A stretch of 9,511 bases of DNA, from contig RFWS01000039.1 in the NCBI GenBank assembly GCA_009921985.1, positions 1-9,511 of the forward strand. Direction: 5' to 3'. Origin of the DNA: a bacterium. GTDB taxonomy: Bacteria; Verrucomicrobiota; Verrucomicrobiia; Methylacidiphilales; Verrucolacustridaceae. This document shows positions 1 through 5,517 of this stretch, in pieces. A program made the translations under genes and the position numbers. Under the pieces are notes generated by a model. The model ran no database searches and was not told the origin of the DNA. It saw nothing but the letters and a program-made list of their open reading frames with translations. Within the stretch, counting starts at the first letter, position 1. Each line of letters starts with the position of its first letter.

Positions 1-73
1 GTCCCACGCGCCGGACGCCGCCAAGGCGACCCCCAAGGAGAACACCCATGGCCAAGAAGTGCTGGCGGCTTAA
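1..73 (+). CDS. Possible 3' end of the gene upstream of rpsN (expected rplE, ribosomal protein L5), partial
   Basis: Reading from base 2, an open frame runs to a TAA at 71-73 and encodes an Ala/Pro/Lys-rich tail (SHAPDAAKATPKEN, then a few more residues). In the usual spc gene order rplE precedes rpsN, and low-complexity Ala/Lys tails are common on other proteins of this cluster (S11, L17). If real, its last 26 bases overlap the start of rpsN, and the rpsN ribosome-binding site would lie inside it. None of the conserved L5 fold is in view, and the other two frames are also open here, so the identity and even the frame rest on gene order and composition only. Confidence 0.3.
   Translation, partial: SHAPDAAKATPKENTHGQEVLAA
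35..40 (+). promoter_or_regulatory. Shine-Dalgarno site of rpsN
   Basis: AAGGAG lies 7 nt before the ATG at 48. It is one of the few strong ribosome-binding sites in the cluster and fixes the rpsN start. Confidence 0.8.
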
Positions 74-233
74 GCAGAAGCGGAAGGCGAAGTTTTCGAC
101 CCGGAAGTACAACCGGTGCTCGATCACCGGCCGCCGTCGTTCCTACATCGGCCGCTTTGGAATCAGCCGTATTCAGTTCCGGGAAATGGCCCTCAAGGGC
201 GAGATCCCCGGCGTCACCAAGGCCAGCTGGTAA
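48..233 (+). CDS. rpsN: 30S ribosomal protein S14, short (type Z) form with degenerate zinc site
   Basis: S14 binds the 3' domain of 16S rRNA in the head of the small subunit. The product is 61 residues, the length of the short zinc-type S14, and ends in the family signature FREMALKGEIPGVTKASW (residues 44-61). In the classical zinc form, Cys sits at about 24, 27, 40 and 43. Here the four positions read C24, T27, S40 and Q43, so only one ligand remains and zinc binding is not expected. An extra Cys5 does not restore the site. The start follows a strong AAGGAG. rpsH begins 9 nt after the stop. Identity is firm; the loss of zinc is inferred from the missing ligands. Confidence 0.96.
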   Translation: MAKKCWRLKQKRKAKFSTRKYNRCSITGRRRSYIGRFGISRIQFREMALKGEIPGVTKASW

Positions 234-237
234 GGAG
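232..237 (+). promoter_or_regulatory. Shine-Dalgarno site of rpsH
   Basis: AAGGAG overlaps the rpsN stop codon (TAAGGAG) and lies 5 nt before the ATG at 243, so termination of rpsN and initiation of rpsH are physically linked. Confidence 0.8.
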
Positions 238-242
238 ACAAC

Positions 243-641
243 ATGGTTACCGACCCTCTCGCCGACTTTCTGACGATCCTCCGCAACGGGGCGGTGGCCG
301 GCTTGAAAACCGTCAAGGCGCGGCACTCCCGCGTCCGCGGAGATATTCTCACAATCCTGAAGAAAGAGGGTTTCATCGAGGACTTTGAACTGAAGAAGGA
401 TGGCGGTCATTCCGACTTCCATATTGCGCTCAAGGGCAACCGAGGCCGGAGCGGACGGGCCATCACCTGCATCAAACGCCTTTCCAAACCTGGGCTGCGC
501 CGTTACGTCGGATCCAGGGAGATCCCGAAGTATCTGGGCGGGCTGGGCATCCCGATTCTCTCCACCCCGCGCGGGGTGCTGACCGGCGAGGACGCCAAAA
601 AACAAAACGTGGGCGGGGAGCTTCTCCTCGTGGTCTGGTAA
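243..641 (+). CDS. rpsH: 30S ribosomal protein S8
   Basis: S8 is a primary 16S rRNA-binding protein that organises the central domain of the small subunit. In E. coli it also represses translation of the spc operon. The 132-residue product has the normal length. It opens with VTDPLADFLTILRN (2-15), the usual S8 N-terminus. The C-terminal rRNA-binding domain carries SKPGLRRYV (81-89), GLGIPILSTPRGVLT (100-114) and the terminal NVGGELLLVVW (122-132). In many S8 proteins the loop reads STSKG; here it reads STPRG, a mild variation. The stop overlaps the rplF start by one base (TAATG), which suggests translational coupling. No S8-type operator hairpin was identified in the window. Confidence 0.97.
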   Translation: MVTDPLADFLTILRNGAVAGLKTVKARHSRVRGDILTILKKEGFIEDFELKKDGGHSDFHIALKGNRGRSGRAITCIKRLSKPGLRRYVGSREIPKYLGGLGIPILSTPRGVLTGEDAKKQNVGGELLLVVW

Positions 642-1189
642 TGTCCCGCATCGGCAAATCTCCCGTTCCGTTTCCGGCCAACGTCAAGGTGGCCTTGGAA
701 GGTTCGCGTCTGAAGGCGGAAGGCCCCAAGGGGAAATTGGGCCTGAATCTGCCTCCGCGGATCACCGCAAAAATCGACAACAATCAGATCCTTCTTTCGC
801 GGGATGCCGAAGATCGGGAAGCCCGCTCCCTTCATGGGTTGGCCCGGAGCCTGGTGAAGAACGTGGTGGAAGGCGTGGCGAACGGATACACCAAAAAGCT
901 CGAAATCCACGGGGTCGGCTTCAAAGCGAACCTGCAGGGCAAAAAACTGGTCTTAAATCTCGGCAAATCCCACCCCATTGACTACGCCGTGCCGGCGGAA
1001 ATCAAAGTGACCGTCACGGAAAACACCCAGCTGACCATCGAGGGTGTCGACAAGCAACTGGTTGGAGCAGTGGCCGCAGATATCCGCCGTTACTATCCGC
1101 CGGAGCCCTACAAGGGCAAGGGTGTCCGTTTCTCCGGGGAAATCATCCGCCGCAAGGAGGGCAAGACCGCCCAGAGCAAGTCGGCCTAA
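641..1189 (+). CDS. rplF: 50S ribosomal protein L6
   Basis: L6 binds 23S rRNA near the factor-binding centre of the large subunit. The product is 182 residues, close to the usual 175-180. It begins MSRIGKSPVPFP, the standard L6 N-terminus. Two L6 repeats follow, with GYTKKLEIHGVGFKA (82-96) at the junction. The C-terminal signature YYPPEPYKGKGVRFSGEII (151-169) is the most conserved L6 element, and a short Lys/Ser/Ala tail ends the chain. The ATG shares its A with the rpsH stop codon. There is no good Shine-Dalgarno sequence at normal spacing, so re-initiation after rpsH is the likely route. Confidence 0.97.
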   Translation: MSRIGKSPVPFPANVKVALEGSRLKAEGPKGKLGLNLPPRITAKIDNNQILLSRDAEDREARSLHGLARSLVKNVVEGVANGYTKKLEIHGVGFKANLQGKKLVLNLGKSHPIDYAVPAEIKVTVTENTQLTIEGVDKQLVGAVAADIRRYYPPEPYKGKGVRFSGEIIRRKEGKTAQSKSA

Positions 1190-1195
1190 ACGATT

Positions 1196-1558
1196 ATGCC
1201 TAACCCATCCAAAGAACGTCGTGAACGCCGCCGCCGGATCCATTCCCGGATCCGCCTGCAGGTTCGTGGTCAGACCGGTAAGCCCCGCCTCTGCGTGGCC
1301 TTCACCGGGAAGCATATTTACGCTCAGGTCATCGACGATGTGGCCGGCAAGACCCTCGCGGCCGTGGCCAGCACCCAGGAAGCCCACAAGGGCTCCAAAC
1401 CCAACATCAAAGGTGCCGCCCAACTCGGCAAGGTGCTGGCGGAAAAAGCCTCCTCCAAGGGAATCTCCACCGTGGTGTTTGACCGGGGCGGCTTTCTTTA
1501 CCAGGGCAAGGTGAAGGCCTTTGCCGACGCGGCCCGTCAGGCCGGCCTGAAATTCTAG
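1196..1558 (+). CDS. rplR: 50S ribosomal protein L18
   Basis: L18 binds 5S rRNA and, with L5, anchors it in the central protuberance. The 120-residue product has normal family length. It has a very basic N-terminus (ERRERRRRIHSRIR, 7-20) of the kind that contacts 5S rRNA. The L18 core follows, with KPRLCVAFTGKHIYAQVIDD (29-48) and the strongly conserved C-terminal FDRGGFLYQGKVKAFADAAR (95-114), ending GLKF. The start lies 6 nt after the rplF stop and has no recognisable Shine-Dalgarno sequence, but conservation of the N-terminal basic region supports this ATG. Confidence 0.97.
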   Translation: MPNPSKERRERRRRIHSRIRLQVRGQTGKPRLCVAFTGKHIYAQVIDDVAGKTLAAVASTQEAHKGSKPNIKGAAQLGKVLAEKASSKGISTVVFDRGGFLYQGKVKAFADAARQAGLKF

Positions 1559-1566
1559 GAAGGAAG
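1557..1566 (+). promoter_or_regulatory. Likely ribosome-binding site of rpsE
   Basis: The purine run AGGAAGGAAG begins inside the rplR stop codon and ends 11 nt before the ATG at 1578. The spacing is slightly long but within the usable range. It supports the upstream ATG, and hence the long N-terminal extension of S5, over the internal Met49. Confidence 0.6.
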
Positions 1567-1577
1567 CCAAGAAAACC

Positions 1578-2198
1578 ATGAGCATAGCCCCAGTGGCCGA
1601 CGTCCCCGAAGTTGCCAAGGAAGCGGAAGCGCCCGAAAAAGCCTTTTCCAAAACTTCCGAATTTATTCCCACGGCGGAACCGACCACCACGCGTCGGGAC
1701 CGTACCCGCACGCCTTCCGACATGTTTGAGAAGGTGGTTTTCGTGAATCGTTGCGCCAAGGTGGTGAAGGGTGGGCGCCGTTTCAGTTTCAGCGCCCTGC
1801 TGGTGGTAGGCGACAACAAGGGGAAAGTGGGGGTTGGTTTCGGGAAAGCACGCGAAGTGGCGGAGGCCATCCGTAAAGCCACCGAAAACGCGAAAAAGAA
1901 TCTTCACGGCTACCAAATTGGGCCGAGTACTATTCCCCACGAGGTGACCGGTGCGTTTGGCGGCGGCAAGGTGCTGCTGCGTCCGGCTTCCCTGGGAACC
2001 GGATTGATCGCCGGAGGCGGAGTGCGCGCGGTTTTGGAGGCGGCCGGAGTGAAGGATATTTTGGCAAAATCGATGGGATCCAGTAATCCTGCCAACGTCG
2101 TGAAAGCGACCGTGGATGCTCTTTCCCGGCTGCGGACCCGGTCCCAGATTCTGGAGTCCCGCGGGAAGAAGAAGCCTGAGAAGGGGAAGGACGCCTAA
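1578..2198 (+). CDS. rpsE: 30S ribosomal protein S5 with acidic N-terminal extension
   Basis: S5 sits at the mRNA entry side of the small subunit and contributes to decoding fidelity and mRNA helicase activity. The product is 206 residues, against about 165 in E. coli. The S5 core starts near residue 49 (MFEKVVFVNR). The N-terminal double-stranded RNA-binding-like domain has VVKGGRRFSFSALLVVGD (62-79) and GKVGVGFGKAREV (82-94). The C-terminal domain has PASLGTGLIAGGGVRAVLE (136-154) and AKSMGSSNPANVVKATVD (163-180). Residues 1-48 are an extra segment: acidic and Ala/Pro-rich at first, then Thr/Arg-rich, and probably disordered. A start at Met49 would give a core of conventional length, but the purine-rich site before 1578 favours the longer form. 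The stop abuts the rplO start (TAAATG). Confidence 0.96.
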   Translation: MSIAPVADVPEVAKEAEAPEKAFSKTSEFIPTAEPTTTRRDRTRTPSDMFEKVVFVNRCAKVVKGGRRFSFSALLVVGDNKGKVGVGFGKAREVAEAIRKATENAKKNLHGYQIGPSTIPHEVTGAFGGGKVLLRPASLGTGLIAGGGVRAVLEAAGVKDILAKSMGSSNPANVVKATVDALSRLRTRSQILESRGKKKPEKGKDA

Positions 2199-2645
2199 AT
2201 GAGCACCACCACCCCCCGCCCAGGCGCCCGGCATCGGCGCAAACGTGTTGGTTGCGGAGAGAGCTCCGGCCACGGCAAGACTTCCGGCAAGGGTCACAAG
2301 GGTCAGAAGGCCCGCTCCGGTGGCAGCATCCGGTTAGGTTTTGAAGGCGGTCAGATGCCGCTGATCCGGCGCATTCCGAAGCGTGGTTTCAACAACAAGG
2401 ATTTCGCCATCCGTTACGCCCCGGTGAATCTGGAGGCCCTCGAGGCTTTTCCCGACGGATCGAAGGTGGATGAAGCCGGTTTGCGGGCCTGCGGGTTGGT
2501 CAAGGGACATTGGGACGGGGTGAAGTTGCTCGGGGGTGGCAAGTTGAAGCCGAAGAACCTGACCCTGGAAGTTCATGCGGCCAGCGGATCCGCCAAGACC
2601 GCCTTGGAAGCCGCCGGCGGTAAACTCAATCTCCTGAAGTCCTAA
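2199..2645 (+). CDS. rplO: 50S ribosomal protein L15
   Basis: L15 is a late-assembling 23S rRNA-binding protein of the large subunit. The 148-residue product has the normal length. Its Gly/Lys/Arg-rich N-terminal extension is typical: RRKRVGCGESSGHGKTSG (13-30), GHKGQKARSGG (32-42), then the signature FEGGQMPLIRRIPKRGF (48-64). The globular C-terminal part includes VKLLGGGKLKPKNLTLEVHA (108-127). The ATG directly follows the rpsE stop; a purine run inside the end of rpsE (GAAGGGGAAGG) may serve as the ribosome-binding site. No rpmD (L30) lies between rpsE and rplO, where many bacteria carry it. Confidence 0.97.
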   Translation: MSTTTPRPGARHRRKRVGCGESSGHGKTSGKGHKGQKARSGGSIRLGFEGGQMPLIRRIPKRGFNNKDFAIRYAPVNLEALEAFPDGSKVDEAGLRACGLVKGHWDGVKLLGGGKLKPKNLTLEVHAASGSAKTALEAAGGKLNLLKS

Positions 2646-2666
2646 ACGGACCGGGACCGTCGGGCC

Positions 2667-4160
2667 ATGCTTCACGCCCTCATCAACTGTTTCAAGATTC
2701 CTGAGCTCCGCCAGCGGATCATCTTCACGCTCGCGTTGGTCGTGGTGGTGCGCATCGGAGCCTCCATCCCGTGCCCGGGCATCAATCCCCTCGTTCTTGG
2801 AGAGTTCTTTAAGCAGGTGGTGGATTCGCAAAACCAGGGAAGCGTCATCGGACTCTTCAATCTTTTCAGCGGCGGCGCGTTGGAAAATTGCGCCATCTTC
2901 TCCCTGACCATCATGCCGTACATCAGCGCGAGTATCGTGATGCAGCTTGCCACCGGGGTCATCCCCAGCATGGGCAAGATGGTGCGGGAGGAGGGCGGTC
3001 GCCAAAAAATCACCCAGTATACCCGGATTGCGACGCTGATCCTTTGCGTCGTCCAGGGGTATCTTCTGGCTGTCAGCTTCGAAAATCCCTCCAAGATTCC
3101 CATCTTCTCGGGCATCGACCAGGTCATTCAGAGAATGGGGCCGCTGGTCCCGGAGCCGGGTCTCGGCTTCCGTGTCATCACCGTGATTACCCTCACGGCC
3201 GGTACCATGTTCCTAATGTGGATTGGCGAGCAGGTTACCGAGAAGGGGATCGGGAACGGTATTTCCCTGATCATCACGGTGGGGATCGTGGCACGTCTTC
3301 CGGCGGCGCTCGTGGCCGGTTGGCAGGTGTTCGTGCCTCCGGCCGGCAGCGGGCGCGAGCCGATCAGCCCTTTTGTCCTCTTTCTGCTGCTGGCTTTTCT
3401 CTTTGCGGTGATCGCCTCAACCATCGCGCTGACTCAAGCCCTCCGTAAGGTCAGCGTCCAATACGCCAAGCAGGTAAGGGGGAACCGGGTTTACGGGGGT
3501 CAGACTTCCTTCCTGCCGCTCAAGGTGAACTACGCGGGTGTCATGCCGATCATCTTTGCAAACGCCATTCTCCTTTTTCCGGCAAGCATCCTGGGATTCT
3601 TGTTTCCCGGGTCGCCCACCGCCAACCGGATCGCCGCCGCACTAGCCACAGGTTGGCTTCACTATGTTCTTTATGCCGGCATGATTTTTTTCTTCTCCTA
3701 TTTTTGGGTGGCGATGGTTTTTAACCCGATCCAGATCGCGGATGACATGAAACGCCATGGGGGCTTCATTCCCGGCGTGCGGCCCGGGGAAACCACGGCC
3801 CAGTTTCTGGATTTCGCGATGACCCGACTGACCTTTGCCGGAGCAATCTTCCTGACGGTTTTGGCGGTGTTGCCCATGCTGGTGCAGAATTTCATGGGAA
3901 TTCCCAGCATCACGGCGCAGTTCTTTGGCGGCACCGGACTACTCATCATTGTCGGGGTGATGCTCGATACGATGCGCCAGGCGGAAACCTACCTTTTGCA
4001 GCGCCACTACGACGGCTTTTTACGGAAGGGGCGGATCAAGGGCAGAACGGTGGCGGGAACCGTAGGCTCCAGCAACACCATTTCCGAAGGACAGATCGCC
4101 TGGTTGCTGGTGATCATCGCGATCATCGCCCTCGCCGGGGTGGTTATTTCCCTTCGTTAA
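2667..4160 (+). CDS. secY: Protein translocase subunit SecY, with an extra C-terminal hydrophobic segment
   Basis: SecY forms the protein-conducting channel of the Sec translocon in the inner membrane, with SecE and SecG. The product has 497 residues, compared with 443 in E. coli. It starts with a normal SecY N-terminus (FKIPELRQRIIFTL, 9-22). Ten hydrophobic spans can be placed at roughly 17-35, 76-96, 118-137, 168-188, 197-217, 236-257, 290-311, 331-352, 388-407 and 417-434. Family motifs include FSGGALENCAIFSLTIMPYI (67-86, plug and TM2), QYAKQVRGNRVYGGQ (265-279, ribosome and SecA-contact loop) and PLKVNYAGVMPIIFAN (284-299). The usual C-terminal tail HYDGFLRKGRIKGR (447-460) is followed by about 37 more residues with a further hydrophobic stretch at 478-495. 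The extra span is inferred by eye. No clear Shine-Dalgarno sequence precedes the ATG. Confidence 0.97.
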   Translation: MLHALINCFKIPELRQRIIFTLALVVVVRIGASIPCPGINPLVLGEFFKQVVDSQNQGSVIGLFNLFSGGALENCAIFSLTIMPYISASIVMQLATGVIPSMGKMVREEGGRQKITQYTRIATLILCVVQGYLLAVSFENPSKIPIFSGIDQVIQRMGPLVPEPGLGFRVITVITLTAGTMFLMWIGEQVTEKGIGNGISLIITVGIVARLPAALVAGWQVFVPPAGSGREPISPFVLFLLLAFLFAVIASTIALTQALRKVSVQYAKQVRGNRVYGGQTSFLPLKVNYAGVMPIIFANAILLFPASILGFLFPGSPTANRIAAALATGWLHYVLYAGMIFFFSYFWVAMVFNPIQIADDMKRHGGFIPGVRPGETTAQFLDFAMTRLTFAGAIFLTVLAVLPMLVQNFMGIPSITAQFFGGTGLLIIVGVMLDTMRQAETYLLQRHYDGFLRKGRIKGRTVAGTVGSSNTISEGQIAWLLVIIAIIALAGVVISLR

Positions 4161-4174
4161 GGGCCGCACGGCCC
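4161..4174 (+). repeat. Perfect inverted repeat filling the secY-map gap
   Basis: GGGCCGCACGGCCC occupies exactly the 14 bases between the secY stop and the map ATG. It can form a stem of five G-C pairs with loop GCAC. It leaves no room for a Shine-Dalgarno sequence and would place a GC-rich hairpin immediately before the start codon. There is no T tract, so it is not an intrinsic terminator. A role in adjusting map translation is possible but unproven. Confidence 0.6.
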
Positions 4175-4978
4175 ATGTCTCCGATCCCGATCAAGGACGC
4201 GGCGGGAATCGCCGGCATGAGGGCCAGTTGCCGGATAGCGCGGAAAATTCTCGAAGAACTTTGCGTCTATCTCGAGCCCGGAAAGACCACCGGCGAGATC
4301 GATAAAAAAGCCGGAGAGCTGATTGCAGCCCACGGAGCACGCAGTGCGTTCCTGGGTTACCGGAAATTTCCGGGCCAGCTTTGCATCTCGGTGAACGAGG
4401 AGGTGGTTCACGGAATCGGCGGAGCCCGGCGGTTGGGTTACGGGGACGTGGTGAAACTGGACGTGGGCATTATTTTGGACGGCTGGGTTGGCGACACGGC
4501 CACCACCGTTGGAGTGGGGGCCATCACACCCGCCCGGCAGCGGCTTTTGGAACGCACCCAAGCCGCCCTTGCCGCAGGTATCGCGTCAGCGCGGGGAGGG
4601 GCCAAACTTGGGGACGTCAGCCATGCGGTGGAAGCTACGGTCAAGCACTCCGGTTTTAGCGTAGTGCGGGAGTTTGTGGGGCATGGAGTGGGAAGAAAAC
4701 TTCATGAGGAGCCCCAAATCCCTAACTTTGGCAGGGCTAACTCCGGTCCAGTTTTACGTCCTGGAATGACTTTGGCGATCGAGCCGATGGTCAATGAGGG
4801 CAGCCCAGAAGTCCGAATATTGAAGGACGGATGGACGGCGGTGACGGCCGATGGAAAGGATTCAGCCCATTTTGAGCACGTCATTCTGATTACCGAGGGC
4901 GCCCCGGAAATATTAACGGAATCCATTGGGGCGGATAGGGATAGGAAGGTGCTTGCCAACAGCTCGGTAAACCAATAG
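4175..4978 (+). CDS. map: Type I methionine aminopeptidase
   Basis: MetAP removes the initiator Met from nascent proteins whose second residue is small, acting at the ribosomal exit tunnel after deformylation. The 267-residue product matches the bacterial type I length, with no N-terminal zinc-finger linker. All five metal ligands of the pita-bread fold are visible: D96 (KLDVGI), D107 (VGDTATT), H170 (GHGVG), E203 (AIEPM) and E234 (HFEHV). The substrate-contacting histidines H79 (EEVVHGIG) and H177 (KLHEEP) are also present, so it should be active. The gene lies 14 nt after secY, as in many spc operons, but adk is missing before it. The last third of the gene and the bases after it look richer in A/T than the rest of the cluster. 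Confidence 0.97.
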   Translation: MSPIPIKDAAGIAGMRASCRIARKILEELCVYLEPGKTTGEIDKKAGELIAAHGARSAFLGYRKFPGQLCISVNEEVVHGIGGARRLGYGDVVKLDVGIILDGWVGDTATTVGVGAITPARQRLLERTQAALAAGIASARGGAKLGDVSHAVEATVKHSGFSVVREFVGHGVGRKLHEEPQIPNFGRANSGPVLRPGMTLAIEPMVNEGSPEVRILKDGWTAVTADGKDSAHFEHVILITEGAPEILTESIGADRDRKVLANSSVNQ

Positions 4979-4996
4979 GATTTAAATTTACGTCTT

Positions 4997-5113
4997 ATGA
5001 AGGTACGCGCATCTGTTAAACGCCGCACGAGCGACTGCCAAGTCGTCCGCCGACGCGGTCGTATCTACATTATCAACAAGAAGAACCCCCGTTTAAAGCA
5101 GAGGCAGGGATAA
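4997..5113 (+). CDS. rpmJ: 50S ribosomal protein L36, zinc-ligand-poor form
   Basis: L36 is the smallest large-subunit protein and binds 23S rRNA. The 38-residue product starts MKVRASVKRR and ends NPRLKQRQG, both diagnostic of the family. The classical form binds zinc through three Cys and one His. Here these positions read T11, C14, N27 and L33, so only one ligand is left. The middle, DCQVVRRRGRIYIINKKNPR (13-32), resembles the zinc-free E. coli paralogue YkgO more than classical RpmJ, although the gene is in the standard rpmJ place. The gap from map is an A/T-rich 18 nt with no good Shine-Dalgarno sequence. rpsM follows after 5 nt. infA, which often sits just before rpmJ, is absent. Confidence 0.95.
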   Translation: MKVRASVKRRTSDCQVVRRRGRIYIINKKNPRLKQRQG

Positions 5114-5118
5114 AGGGC

Positions 5119-5514
5119 ATGCCGCGTATTCTTGGAGTCGATGTCCCGGGGGACAAGAGGGCTGAATTCAGCCTGCGCTACGTTTATGGCATTGGCCCAA
5201 CAAGAGCCCGTCAGGTCATTGAGGAAGCGGAAATTCCAGGAGATCTCCGCGCCAAGGACCTGACGGACCAGCAGATCAACAGGATCATCGGGGTCATCCA
5301 ACGCAACCGTTTCCTCATTGAGGGTGATCTCCGTCGCGACATACAACAGAACTTGAAGCGGTTGCAGTCGATCAACTGCTACCGTGGTATTCGGCATCGG
5401 AAAGGCCTGCCGGTTCGCGGTCAGCGCACATCTACCAACGCGCGGACGCGCAAGGGCCCCCGCAAGACGGTAGGCGTGATCCGCAGCAAGGACGCCAAGT
5501 CCGCCAAAACGTAA
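5119..5514 (+). CDS. rpsM: 30S ribosomal protein S13
   Basis: S13 lies in the head of the small subunit, contacts P-site tRNA through its tail and forms intersubunit bridges. The 131-residue product is slightly longer than the E. coli protein (about 118). Features include PRILGVDVPGDKRAEFSLRY (2-21), the helix-turn-helix-like segment YGIGPTRARQVIEEA (23-37) and a coiled segment around LTDQQINRIIGVI (48-60). The signature CYRGIRHRKGLPVRGQRT (87-104) is followed by STNARTRKGPRKTV (105-118). The C-terminus continues for a dozen residues, basic and with Lys/Ser. The ATG is 5 nt after the rpmJ stop; CAGGGA at 5105-5110 is a modest ribosome-binding site. The rpsK ATG follows after 3 nt. Confidence 0.97.
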   Translation: MPRILGVDVPGDKRAEFSLRYVYGIGPTRARQVIEEAEIPGDLRAKDLTDQQINRIIGVIQRNRFLIEGDLRRDIQQNLKRLQSINCYRGIRHRKGLPVRGQRTSTNARTRKGPRKTVGVIRSKDAKSAKT

Positions 5515-5517
5515 GCC

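Noticed and set aside
1230..1260. GGATCC occurring twice close together in rplR, with further copies in other genes
   Set aside because: These are coding repeats of Gly/Arg-Ser/Ile-type codons in GC-rich DNA, without regular spacing or position; no repeat family is evident.
953..1882. Long minus-strand open frame (309 codons) opposite rplF, rplR and rpsE
   Set aside because: It is antisense to three firmly identified ribosomal protein genes, and its Gly/Ala/Phe-rich translation has no recognisable domain. Long antisense frames are expected in GC-rich coding DNA.
1407..2297. Minus-strand open frame (296 codons) opposite rplR, rpsE and the start of rplO
   Set aside because: Same reasoning: it is fully antisense to conserved genes, has low-complexity composition and shows no motif.
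2334..3005. Minus-strand open frame (223 codons) opposite rplO and secY, with His/Asp-rich stretches
   Set aside because: It crosses the rplO-secY junction on the opposite strand and is a shadow of conserved codons in both genes; no domain was seen.
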